Positions 8,854 through 16,891 of a stretch of DNA of 64,000 bases are shown piece by piece. Location of the stretch: assembly GCA_032119595.1 (NCBI GenBank), contig JAUMBQ010000006.1:310001-374000 (forward strand), written 5' to 3'. The number at the start of each line of letters is the position of its first letter. The stretch's first letter is position 1. Position numbers and translations under genes: made by a program. The notes under the pieces were generated by a model that made no database searches, was not told where the DNA came from, and was given only the letters and a program-made list of their open reading frames with translations. The stretch comes from JAGIBJ01 sp032119595. GTDB taxonomy: Bacteria; Actinomycetota; Thermoleophilia; Solirubrobacterales; Solirubrobacteraceae.

Positions 8854-10425
8854 ATGCGGCATGCCAAACGATGGGCCTTGTTGGCAGCTGCAGCAATCGG
8901 CGGCGGCCTCAGCGCGCCTGCGCCCGCGCTGGCGTACGTCTACTGGGGCCACAACAACTACGGCCTTGGAATCGGGCGCTCGGCGCTCGACGGCTCCGGC
9001 GCAAACGACGCATTCATCCCTCAGCCGGCCGGGGCGTACGCCTTTACTGCCGGCGTCGCGACTGACGGCGTGCACCTCTACGCCGGCGTCCACGGGGCGG
9101 GCAGCACGGTCGGTAACACGATTGGGCCACCAAACATCTGGCGAGCCAAGGTCGACGGCACCGCGTTCGCCCCGTTCTCGCAGGCCACGGGCCACTCGGT
9201 CTCCGGCGTCGGCGTCACAGCGACCCACGTCTACTGGACATCGCCAAGCCTCGACACGAGCAGCGTCGGGCGCACGCCGATCATCGGCGGCCAGCAGTTC
9301 CAGTCGATCAGCTCGACGTTCGGGGAGCCCAACCCCAGGTCGTGCGGTGTCGCGGCTGACGACACCTGGATGTACTTCGCAAACCCGACGACGTACAGCA
9401 TCGGCCGGGCCGAGCTGGCGACGATGGGCACGCCGAGCCAAGTCGTCGAAGGCGAATGGATCAAGCTGCCGACGGGGCACCAGCCGTGCGGCGTCGCCAT
9501 CGACGGCGACAGCATCTACTGGGGCACACTCCTGGAGCCCAGGGCCAATCCCGGCGACCCCACCAGTCCTCCCGGTCGCGGCGTCTACCGCGCCGACAAG
9601 GCCACCGGCCTGAACTCCAAGCTCCTCTCCGACGGTGGCGACGAAATCTCGGGCGTCGCCGTCTTCGGCGACTACGTGTACTTCGTCAATCACGCGACGT
9701 ATCGCACGGGCGCCGGTTCGATCAAGCGCGCAAGCAAAGACGGGAGCGGGTCGACCCTCACGCTCGTCAGCGGCCTGAGTTCCGCCTGGGGCGTGGCCGT
9801 CGACGCTGGCGGAACGCCACCGCCTCCACCCCCACCAGCCTCCGCAGTACCGCTCGCACCGCCGGACGCGCTCAGTGTGGTCTGCAATGCCTGCAGTTAC
9901 AGCCCGCCCGGGCCACCGGAGGTGCGGCCAGACTTCAGTCGTGTCTGGACGACGAAGAAGATCTTCGCGCCTGCCAGCTGGTCAACGCCGCTGCTCTCGG
10001 TGGCTGGGACGAAGGCCGCGACGCGGTCGACGCGGGAGGCTCGCGACCTCCGAACCGCCGCCGGGCAGTCGAGCGCCGAGCCGACCTCTGGCACCGGCGG
10101 AACGGCCTTCAACTACGTGCTTCCGCGGGAGGCGACCGTCAAGATCACGCTGAGTGCCGTCTCGGTCGGCCGCACCAAAGGCAAGACCTGCAAGCGCCCG
10201 ACGCCCAAGACACGCAAGGCGAAGCGCTGCGATCTCCTGAAGCCGATCGCCACGCTCACCCGCACGTCGCACGCTGGCACCAACGTCGTGCCGTTCAGCG
10301 GCCGGATCCGCGGCAAGGCGTTCAAGCCCGGGAAGTATCGAGCGGTGTTCACCGCCAGCGTCGGTGCCGTTTCGGCCGAGGCGAAGTCCGTCGACTTCCG
10401 CATCGCCGCCGACAAGAGGCCGTAG
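8854..10425 (+). CDS. secreted YWTD-like beta-propeller protein
   Basis: A 523-residue protein with signal peptide MRHAKRWALLAAAAIGG (cut near ALA). Repeats such as YVYWGHNNYGLGIGRSALDG, HVYWTSPSLDTSSVGR and SIYWGTL, with VYRADKATG, match the YWTD-like propeller pattern and fill about residues 27-320. A proline-rich stretch follows (PPPPPPPASA), then a C-terminal beta-rich domain (about 420-523) of the kind that ends many Solirubrobacterales secreted proteins, with a basic GKTCKRPTPKTRKAKRC segment. The role is unknown; propellers usually bind proteins or carbohydrate. The start is set by the signal peptide and by the -10 box 6 nt upstream. Confidence 0.7.
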   Translation: MRHAKRWALLAAAAIGGGLSAPAPALAYVYWGHNNYGLGIGRSALDGSGANDAFIPQPAGAYAFTAGVATDGVHLYAGVHGAGSTVGNTIGPPNIWRAKVDGTAFAPFSQATGHSVSGVGVTATHVYWTSPSLDTSSVGRTPIIGGQQFQSISSTFGEPNPRSCGVAADDTWMYFANPTTYSIGRAELATMGTPSQVVEGEWIKLPTGHQPCGVAIDGDSIYWGTLLEPRANPGDPTSPPGRGVYRADKATGLNSKLLSDGGDEISGVAVFGDYVYFVNHATYRTGAGSIKRASKDGSGSTLTLVSGLSSAWGVAVDAGGTPPPPPPPASAVPLAPPDALSVVCNACSYSPPGPPEVRPDFSRVWTTKKIFAPASWSTPLLSVAGTKAATRSTREARDLRTAAGQSSAEPTSGTGGTAFNYVLPREATVKITLSAVSVGRTKGKTCKRPTPKTRKAKRCDLLKPIATLTRTSHAGTNVVPFSGRIRGKAFKPGKYRAVFTASVGAVSAEAKSVDFRIAADKRP

Positions 10426-10620
10426 CCCACCGGAGGGGCGGGCCACCGCACCGTTCTGAGGAGCAAAAGGCGCTGGGGAGCGGTGTGATGCCCGGCCGCG
10501 ACCGGGGAGAACGTCGCACGCGCGTCGCAAAACTCCTGCTGGGCGCACGAACGTCGCCCGGTCGAGTGACGATGGTCACAGGCGACGCCACCCCGTTGCC
10601 CCCACCTCAGAGGAGACGCC

Positions 10621-10998
10621 TTGACCAGGCCACCCGATCCACACCAGACGACCGAGGCGAATGTCGACGCCGACATCGCCGCGCGCCGCGCCGCATTCGT
10701 GCAGGTGCACGAGTCACCAGAGTTCCTCGAACTCCGCTCCCGCTACCGGCGGTTCGTCTTCCCGGTCACGGGCGGCGCGCTCGCCTTCTACTTCTCCTAC
10801 GTGCTGCTCGCCGCGTACGCGCCCGGGTTCATGGGCGAGAAGGTCGTCGGGAACATCACCGTCGGGTTGATCTTCGGGCTCCTGCAGTTCGTGATGGTCT
10901 TCGGGATCACCGCGCTGTACATCCGGTACGCCCAGCGGGTGCTCGATCCAATGTCGACCAAGATTCGCGACGAGCTCGAAGCCGGAGGCCTGCGATGA
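10621..10998 (+). CDS. DUF485 membrane protein, partner of ActP
   Basis: A 125-residue protein with two transmembrane segments (about 44-66 and 78-101). The family is YjcH/DUF485, nearly always encoded directly before the acetate symporter and presumed to help it. The start codon is TTG at 10621; the AGAGGAGA site 5 nt upstream decides this. The last codons overlap the actP start at an ATGA. The 195-bp gap upstream (10426-10620) must contain the promoter, but no convincing -35/-10 pair was found. Confidence 0.85.
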   Translation: MTRPPDPHQTTEANVDADIAARRAAFVQVHESPEFLELRSRYRRFVFPVTGGALAFYFSYVLLAAYAPGFMGEKVVGNITVGLIFGLLQFVMVFGITALYIRYAQRVLDPMSTKIRDELEAGGLR

Positions 10999-12596
10999 CC
11001 ATCACCCACGTGATGGCTGCCGAAGCGATCGGCAGCCCAGCGCTCAACCTGGCGATCTTCGTCGGGTTCGTCATCTTCACCCTCTTCTTCGTGATCCGGG
11101 CCAGCCGGACCAACACGAATGCCGCGCAGATGTACACCGGTGGCGCGGCGTTCAGCGGTCGCCAGAACGGCATCGCGATCTCCGGCGACTACCTCTCAGC
11201 GGCGTCGTTCCTCGGCATCGCCGGCGCCATCGCGATCTACGGCTACGACGGGTTCCTCTACTCGATCGGGTTCCTCGTGGCCTGGCTCGTGGCCCTGCTG
11301 CTCGTCGCCGAGCTGCTGCGCAACACCGGCCGGTTCACGATGGCCGACGTGCTGTCGTTCCGCATGCAGGAACGCCCGGTCCGGATGGCGGCAGCGATGT
11401 CGACGCTGGCCGTGTCGTTCTTCTATCTGCTCGCGCAGATGGCCGGCGCCGGTGGCCTTGTCGCGCTGCTGCTGAACATCGAGGGCCGGACCGGCCAGTC
11501 GATCGTGATCGCGGTGGTCGGCGTGCTGATGCTCGTCTACGTGCTGATCGGCGGGATGAAGGGCACCACGTACGTGCAGATCATCAAGGCGATCCTGCTC
11601 ATTGCGGGCGCGTCGCTGATGACCTTCTGGGTGCTCGCGAAGTCCGGCTTCAACATCTCCGACATCCTCGGCGACGGCGCCAAGGCCGGCGCGTCGCTGG
11701 AGCCGGGCAAGCAGTACGGACTCACCGAGACGACCAAGCTCGACTTCGTGTCGCTCTCGATCGCCCTCGTGCTCGGCACCGCCGGGCTGCCGCACATCCT
11801 GATGCGCTTCTACACCGTGCCGACCGCCAACGAGGCGCGCCGCTCGGTCGTGTGGGCGATCTGGCTTATCGGCCTCTTCTACCTGCTGACGCTGGTCCTC
11901 GGCTACGGCGCCGCGGCCCTCGTCGGCTCGGAGAAGATCCTGGCGTCGCCAGGTGCGGCGAACTCGGCGGCGCCGCTGCTCGCCTTCGAACTCGGCGGCA
12001 CCGTGCTGCTCGGCGTGATCTCGGCGGTCGCATTTGCGACGATCCTCGCGGTCGTGGCGGGACTCACCATCACCGCGTCGGCCTCGTTTGCCCACGATGT
12101 GTACGCCAACGTGATCCACCACGGCAAGCCACCCGAGGGCGCCGAGGTGAAGGTCGCCCGGCGGGCCGCGATCGTGATCGGGGTCGTGGCGATCGCCGGC
12201 GGCATTGCTGCAAACGGCCAGAACATCGCCTTCCTGGTGGCACTCGCGTTCGCGGTGGCGGCGTCGGCCAACCTGCCGACGATCCTCTACTCGCTGTTCT
12301 GGAAGCGCTTCAACACGCGCGGCTGCCTGTGGAGCATCTACGGCGGCCTGATCATCACGATCACCCTGATCATCTTCTCCCCCGCCGTCTCCGGCGGCGA
12401 GAAGTCGATGTTCGTCAACCAGGACTGGTCGTGGTTCCCGCTCAGCAACCCCGGCCTCGTGTCGATCCCGCTGTCGTTCTTCCTCGGCTGGCTCGGCACC
12501 ATGACGAGCAAGGAGCACCTTGAGGAGAAGGTCGCCGAGATGGAGGTCCGCTCCCTCACCGGCGCCGGCGCCCACAAGGAAGCCCTGGAGCACTAG
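10995..12596 (+). CDS. actP: cation/acetate symporter (SSS family)
   Basis: A 533-residue sodium:solute symporter with about 13 transmembrane segments. The GDYLSAASFLGIAGAIA segment near residue 60 and the LGTAGLPHILMRFYT segment near 265 are typical of ActP. It should import acetate and related short monocarboxylates with Na+ or H+. It overlaps the DUF485 gene by 4 nt, so the two are translationally coupled. A large inverted repeat follows the stop codon. Confidence 0.9.
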   Translation: MTITHVMAAEAIGSPALNLAIFVGFVIFTLFFVIRASRTNTNAAQMYTGGAAFSGRQNGIAISGDYLSAASFLGIAGAIAIYGYDGFLYSIGFLVAWLVALLLVAELLRNTGRFTMADVLSFRMQERPVRMAAAMSTLAVSFFYLLAQMAGAGGLVALLLNIEGRTGQSIVIAVVGVLMLVYVLIGGMKGTTYVQIIKAILLIAGASLMTFWVLAKSGFNISDILGDGAKAGASLEPGKQYGLTETTKLDFVSLSIALVLGTAGLPHILMRFYTVPTANEARRSVVWAIWLIGLFYLLTLVLGYGAAALVGSEKILASPGAANSAAPLLAFELGGTVLLGVISAVAFATILAVVAGLTITASASFAHDVYANVIHHGKPPEGAEVKVARRAAIVIGVVAIAGGIAANGQNIAFLVALAFAVAASANLPTILYSLFWKRFNTRGCLWSIYGGLIITITLIIFSPAVSGGEKSMFVNQDWSWFPLSNPGLVSIPLSFFLGWLGTMTSKEHLEEKVAEMEVRSLTGAGAHKEALEH

Positions 12597-12608
12597 CGCG
12601 GAGCGCAG

Positions 12609-12672
12609 GCGGGGCGCATAGGGCGTGAAACGTGGCGAGAACGGCCACACGACACGCCCCATGCGCCCCCGC
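12609..12672. terminator. long inverted repeat after actP
   Basis: Nearly 20-base arms (12609-12627 and 12653-12672) pair with one indel and one mismatch. Inside is a second short stem (GTGGC with GCCAC). It starts 12 bp after the actP stop and probably ends that transcript. Confidence 0.6.
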
Positions 12673-12688
12673 GCTCGGCCGTCAAAGC

Positions 12689-12746
12689 GGACACCGAACG
12701 GCCCGAAGGCGGATGCCGAACGGCCCGACGGCGGACGTCAAACGGC
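12689..12746 (+). repeat. short tandem repeat, 22-bp unit, about 2.6 copies
   Basis: Units beginning GGACACCGAACGGC, GGATGCCGAACGGC and GGACGTCAAACGGC follow one another. It lies between the actP terminator and the next gene and is probably non-coding. Confidence 0.55.
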
Positions 12747-12778
12747 GTGGCGTCGCTTCCAAGCGCGATGCTGTCGCC

Positions 12779-13507
12779 GTGGACCTCGGGACCGACCCTT
12801 CCGATCGCTTGGCAGCCGGGCAGGTCGCGGCTTCGAGGAGCCTCGACTACCTCGCCGGCTTCCTGCGCGTGATCCGCGTGCCGCGCGCCGATATCCGCGC
12901 GATGATCGAGTCCGCGCCGGCCGGGACCCACGAGGCGATGGAGACGCCCCTCCCCGCGTCGCTCAACCTCGACGCTGCCTCGTGGCCTGCGGCGGGCGAT
13001 CGGCTGGGCGCGCTCCCCGACGCCGTGCGGCGCCTCTACGCCGGGCCCGCGTCGCCAGACCCCTTGGAGGCCATCGGCGAGGGCCGAGCCAGACTGGTCG
13101 AGGAGGCGGTCGCGAGCTACCAGGCGGGGCGACTGGCGTCCGCGATCATGGTGGTCGTCGCACAGATCGATGGCATCGCCGCCGACGTCCCACCGACGCC
13201 GGGCGCCGCGCTGCCGTTCCTCATCGACGACCCGCGCGACTTGGACGCGCCCGGCGCCTCGCTCGACGCTGCGACCCTCGCCGCGCACCCGGGCGCGCTG
13301 GCCTCCGTCGCCCAGCTCATGCGCACGAGCCGGCCCGACACCAACCTCACGACGGGCCTGCACCGCCACGGGATCATGCACGGGCGTGATCTGGGGTTCG
13401 ACACCCCGCAGAACGCCGCTCGGGTGTTTGCGCTGCTCGCCGAGTTGGTGGCGTGGGCGACGCCGATCGCCGACGCGCGGCGCCTCCCAATAGGCTCCCG
13501 CAGGTGA
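12779..13507 (+). CDS. hypothetical protein with a HEPN-like Rx4H motif
   Basis: A 242-residue soluble, mainly alpha-helical protein from GTG 12779. A longer frame from 12632 would start inside the actP terminator and cross the tandem repeat, so it is unlikely. The C-terminal part reads LHRHGIMHGRDLGFDTPQNA. This R-x4-H signature, followed by a helix with a conserved Asn-Ala, is like HEPN-domain proteins, which include RNases of defence and toxin systems. No toxin or antitoxin partner is visible next to it. It is followed after 27 nt by a glycosyltransferase on the same strand. HEPN membership is inference from one motif. Confidence 0.55.
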   Translation: MDLGTDPSDRLAAGQVAASRSLDYLAGFLRVIRVPRADIRAMIESAPAGTHEAMETPLPASLNLDAASWPAAGDRLGALPDAVRRLYAGPASPDPLEAIGEGRARLVEEAVASYQAGRLASAIMVVVAQIDGIAADVPPTPGAALPFLIDDPRDLDAPGASLDAATLAAHPGALASVAQLMRTSRPDTNLTTGLHRHGIMHGRDLGFDTPQNAARVFALLAELVAWATPIADARRLPIGSRR

Positions 13508-13534
13508 CGATCCGCGCCTCCGTCAGCCCGACCG

Positions 13535-14707
13535 GTGTCTAACCCCGCCGGGGCAGAGCGCGCCTCGGGCCCGTCCTCGAGGACGCGCCCACGGATCGCC
13601 TTCGTGATCCCGTTGCTCAGCAGTGGCGGGGCTGAACGCGCGACCGTGAACGTCGCCTCGGCCCTGGATCCCGAGCGCTTTGAGGCCGTCATGGTCCTCC
13701 AGAGCGACGGGCCGCGGACGTATGAGCCCGCGGAGCACGTCCGGGTGGTCGAGGTCGGCGCGCCAAGAACGCATACGGCGCTGGTGCCGCTCACGCGGGT
13801 GCTGCGGCGCGAGCGCCCAGATCTGATCTACGCCGTGCTGCCCCACCTGAACCTGCTGGCGGCTGCAGCGACGCGCACCATGCGCCAGCCGCGCCCCCGC
13901 CTCGTCGTCGGGATCCAAAACAACCTCACTCAGGAACTCCCGCAGTGGAGCAACGGCACCCTGCTCACCAAGCTCACGCCGTGGGTGTACCGGCAGGCCG
14001 ACGCGATCGTCGCGGTGTCCGAGGGCACCGGCGACGAGGCGGTGCGGGCGTTCGGCGCCGACCCCGCGCAGGTGCACGTGATCCCAAACGCGGTGGAGGT
14101 CGAGAAGATTCAGGCAGCATCGGCCGAGCAGGCCCCGCATCGCTGGCTCGACGACGACCAGCTCATCGTCGTCGTGGCGATGGGCCGGCTCGCGCCGCAG
14201 AAGAACTACCCGGTGCTGCTCGACGCCTTCGCGAAGGTGGCGGCGACCGCGCCGGCGGCGCGCCTGCTCATCCTGGGCGACGGACCACTTCGCGACGAAC
14301 TCGAGCAGCAAGTGAGCCGACTCGGGTTGGCCGACCGGGTCGAGTTTGCCGGCGTGCAGGCCAACCCGTTCGGGTACCTCGCGCGCGCCGACGTGTTCGT
14401 GTCCAGCTCGGACTTCGAGGGTTTCCCGCTGGCGCACCTGGAGGCGCTGGCGCTCGGCGCCCCGGTCGTCGCGACCGACTGCGACTACGGCCCCGCCGAG
14501 ATCCTGGGGCAGGACCGTTGGGGCGTCCTGGCTCCGGTCGGTTCGGCGGTCGGGCTCGCCGAAGCGATCGGCGAGCTGGTGCACGATCCGCAGCGCCGCG
14601 GCGAGCTTCAGGCCTCCGGCCCGCATCGAGCCGACGCGTTCCGGCTGGAGCGCGTCGTGCCGCAGTTCGACGCGCTCTTCACCGACCTGCTCGCCCAGCG
14701 CCGCTGA
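13535..14707 (+). CDS. glycosyltransferase, GT4 family
   Basis: A 390-residue GT-B fold retaining glycosyltransferase. The N-terminal half starts RIAFVIPLLSSGGAERAT, whose GGAER is the usual acceptor-side loop. The donor domain has GRLAPQKNYPVLLDAF, ILGDGP and SSSDFEGFPLAHLEALALG, which carries the EX7E-type site. GTG 13535 is used as start; there is no clear ribosome binding site, so it may be read together with the upstream gene 27 nt away. It probably adds a sugar to a lipid-linked EPS intermediate at the inner membrane face. Confidence 0.88.
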   Translation: MSNPAGAERASGPSSRTRPRIAFVIPLLSSGGAERATVNVASALDPERFEAVMVLQSDGPRTYEPAEHVRVVEVGAPRTHTALVPLTRVLRRERPDLIYAVLPHLNLLAAAATRTMRQPRPRLVVGIQNNLTQELPQWSNGTLLTKLTPWVYRQADAIVAVSEGTGDEAVRAFGADPAQVHVIPNAVEVEKIQAASAEQAPHRWLDDDQLIVVVAMGRLAPQKNYPVLLDAFAKVAATAPAARLLILGDGPLRDELEQQVSRLGLADRVEFAGVQANPFGYLARADVFVSSSDFEGFPLAHLEALALGAPVVATDCDYGPAEILGQDRWGVLAPVGSAVGLAEAIGELVHDPQRRGELQASGPHRADAFRLERVVPQFDALFTDLLAQRR

Positions 14708-14720
14708 TCAGCGGCTCAGC

Positions 14721-14747
14721 GCTGCCGGCGTTGCCCGCCGGCGCAGC
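14721..14747. terminator. hairpin between two convergent glycosyltransferase genes
   Basis: A stem of 4 bp plus 6 bp separated by a 2-nt bulge encloses a 5-nt loop. Its position between convergent stops at 14707 and 14805 suggests a shared terminator. Confidence 0.45.
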
Positions 14748-14804
14748 CGCGACGGCGAGGCTGAGCGGCCATCGTGTGTCGTCCTGGCGACACCAAATGG
14801 CCGT

Positions 14805-16019
14805 TCACCGGGTTTGGTGCGTCGCCGCGCTGCCGAGATCGGCGCGGATCGAGGCCGCGATGATCTCGGCAGCGATTGGCCAGCTGAACTGCTCGGCCAC
14901 GAGCCGCTGGCCGGCGAGGCCGAGCTTCGATGCCAGGCCGGGTTCATCGAGCAGGCGCATGAGGTTGTGCGTCAGGGTGGCCGCGTCGCCTGGAGGGCCA
15001 AGCAGGCCGGTCTGGCCGTCGAGCACACGCTCGGGCGTGCCGCCGGCGGTGGTCGCGAGGATCGGCAGCGAATGGGCGGAGGCCTCGCTGTAGACGATCG
15101 CCGACGGCTCGACGGTCGACGGCATCGCGAAGATGTCGGCCTCGCGCAGGAGGTCTCCGACCTGCTCCGGGGGGACGCGCCCGACGACCGTAACGCCGGG
15201 CTCATTGAGGCTGGGCTCGCAGCCAACGACCGTCAGCTCCAGCTCCGGGTGCGAGCGCCGCGCGGCGCGGAACGCCTCGACCAGGATCGGGCCGCCTTTG
15301 CGCTCCCATTGCTTGCCGATGAAGACGATCCGGCGCGGCGGCTCCGTGCGGGCGATCGGCGCGTCCGGAACGGCAATATTGACCCCGGAGCGGGCCACGA
15401 TCACGCGGTCCGCTGGGCAGTCGTAGTCCTCGATGATCGACCGGCGTGCGAACTCGCTCGTCGTGAAGATCCGGTCGGCGGCGCGGTAGGTCTCGTGCTC
15501 GAGTTCGATCCAGGCCTCGCGGCCCCGGAGATCCTCGTTGTAGGCGCCGTAGCGGCGGTAGGCGAGCATGGTGTGGTCGGTGTAGATGTACAGCGGCCGG
15601 TCGTCGGTCTTCGCGTTGAACATGCACATCGTCTGAAGCACGAACGGCGCAGCCGTCGCCCGCACGGCCTTGCGTGCGACCGCGCTGCGGTGCTCGAACA
15701 TGAAGCTCGTCTCCAGCCGGCGCGCCACGAAGGCGCGTGGGTCGCGGCGCGCGAGGTACCCCTGCTCGGCAAGGTGGGTCCGCAGGTTGGCGGCCGGCGT
15801 GTTGAGCAGGCTTCCCCGCCCGATCCGTCGGTAGTCATGGGTGTCGATCAGCGTCGACTCCACCCCGAATGCCGGATCCAGCGCACCCCGGAGCCCGCGG
15901 TTCGTGCCGGAGAACCAGCCCTGCTGCACGAAGGCGTACGGAGTCGTCAGCGACGGCGGCACCGCCCGGACGGTATCCGATGCCGCGCTCGGCAGCGCAC
16001 CCCGGAGACCGAAGAGCAA
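14805..16019 (-). CDS. glycosyltransferase, GT4 family
   Basis: A 404-residue GT-B enzyme. The donor domain contains IVFIGKQWERKGGPILVEAF, VVGCEPSL, GRVPPEQVGDLLREADIF and MPSTVEPSAIVYSEASAHSL, in which the usual EGFG/E pair is replaced by EPSAIVYSE. The N-terminal domain is longer than usual and carries the IYTDHTMLAYRRYG segment. TTG 16019 is the longest start; GTG 15962 is an alternative and neither has a strong ribosome binding site. It converges on the GT4 gene ending at 14707. Confidence 0.85.
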   Translation of the reverse strand: MLFGLRGALPSAASDTVRAVPPSLTTPYAFVQQGWFSGTNRGLRGALDPAFGVESTLIDTHDYRRIGRGSLLNTPAANLRTHLAEQGYLARRDPRAFVARRLETSFMFEHRSAVARKAVRATAAPFVLQTMCMFNAKTDDRPLYIYTDHTMLAYRRYGAYNEDLRGREAWIELEHETYRAADRIFTTSEFARRSIIEDYDCPADRVIVARSGVNIAVPDAPIARTEPPRRIVFIGKQWERKGGPILVEAFRAARRSHPELELTVVGCEPSLNEPGVTVVGRVPPEQVGDLLREADIFAMPSTVEPSAIVYSEASAHSLPILATTAGGTPERVLDGQTGLLGPPGDAATLTHNLMRLLDEPGLASKLGLAGQRLVAEQFSWPIAAEIIAASIRADLGSAATHQTR

Positions 16020-16061
16020 GGCGCCAGGACGACCGAGCGGTCAACCCGACCGAGAAAACAA

Positions 16062-16093
16062 AAGCCCCACCGGCATGGGAGCCGGTGGGGCTT
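16062..16093 (-). terminator. intrinsic terminator of tRNA-Ser(CGA)
   Basis: Perfect 13-bp arms (AAGCCCCACCGGC and complement) around ATGGGA. On the minus strand the stem is followed by TTTTGTTTTC, a proper T-run. It lies 14 bp past the tRNA 3' end. Confidence 0.88.
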
Positions 16094-16106
16094 GCACTTG
16101 AACGAG

Positions 16107-16196
16107 AGGAGGGAGGGGGATTCGAACCCCCGGAAGACGGGTTGCGCCTTCAACAGTTTTCGAGACTGCCCCGTTCAGCCACTCCGGCACCCCTCC
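16107..16196 (-). tRNA. tRNA-Ser (CGA)
   Basis: A 90-nt class II tRNA with a long variable arm. Acceptor 5' strand GGAGGGG pairs with TCCCTCC; T-arm GGGGG-TTCGAAT-CCCCC; anticodon loop CTCGAAA gives CGA, reading UCG. CCA is not encoded. The discriminator base 73 is T, whereas bacterial serine tRNAs usually have G73; the other two serine tRNAs in this window are the same. Confidence 0.95.
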
Positions 16197-16279
16197 AAGG
16201 GCTGCGTTCCTGAGAACGAGCGGACGTGGAGGTTAGCGAACCGGCGGCAGTGTGCGCGGGGCCGCACAAACCGGCAGGC

Positions 16280-16798
16280 TCAGCGGCGTGCGCGGAAGAA
16301 GGCCCGCAGGAGTTCCGCGCACTCTGGCTCCAGGACGCCGCCCACGACATCGGGGCGATGATTGAGTTCCGGGCGGTCGAGCACGCTGAGCACGCTTCCG
16401 CAGGCGCCCGCCTTGGGATCCCAGGCGCCGAAGACCACGCGCGGCACGCGCGAGAGCACGATCGCGCCCGCGCACATCGTGCAGGGCTCCAAGGTCACGT
16501 AGAGCGTCGCGCCGCTCACGCGCCAGCCATCACCGATCGCGTGGGCCGCCTCGCGCAAGGCCAGCACCTCGGCATGGGCCGTCGGATCGCCAGCGAGTTC
16601 GCGCTCGTTGCGGCCGCGCCCCACGATCTCGCCATTGGCCACGACCACGGCACCGATCGGAACATCGCCGTGCGACTCCGCGACCCGCGCCTCGGCGATC
16701 GCCTCAAGCATCCAACGCTCGTCGTCCGGAGTCCACTGCGCCGAGGCGGCAAGCGGGTCGATGACGGGTGGTTCATGCACCCCGCCATGGTCGCGCAT
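16280..16798 (-). CDS. tadA: tRNA-specific adenosine deaminase
   Basis: A 172-residue cytidine/deoxycytidylate deaminase-fold protein. His75-Ala-Glu77 and Pro105-Cys106-x2-Cys109 are the zinc ligands and proton shuttle (HAE, PCTMC). TadA converts A34 to inosine in tRNA-Arg(ACG). The ATG at 16798 is chosen because the conserved domain begins near residue 25; an in-frame GTG at 16780 would also keep it intact. The gene is followed on the same strand by tRNA-Ser(CGA) 83 bp downstream, possibly in one transcript. Confidence 0.88.
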   Translation of the reverse strand: MRDHGGVHEPPVIDPLAASAQWTPDDERWMLEAIAEARVAESHGDVPIGAVVVANGEIVGRGRNERELAGDPTAHAEVLALREAAHAIGDGWRVSGATLYVTLEPCTMCAGAIVLSRVPRVVFGAWDPKAGACGSVLSVLDRPELNHRPDVVGGVLEPECAELLRAFFRARR

Positions 16799-16891
16799 CC
16801 CGCCGCCGCGGGGTTTCGTGACGATGTTGGCGCAGTGATGCGGGTGGGCCACTGCAACTCTGGGGGCCTATCCCGTGTTCAATGCAAGGGA

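Noticed and set aside
11196..12662. A 488-codon open frame antisense to actP
   Set aside because: Its protein is Arg/Asp/His-rich with no domain, and the plus strand encodes a clear symporter. It is a shadow of GC-rich codon structure.
14346..16361. A 671-codon plus-strand frame crossing two glycosyltransferases and a tRNA
   Set aside because: It runs antisense to a real GT4 gene and through tRNA-Ser(CGA); low-complexity Arg-rich product.
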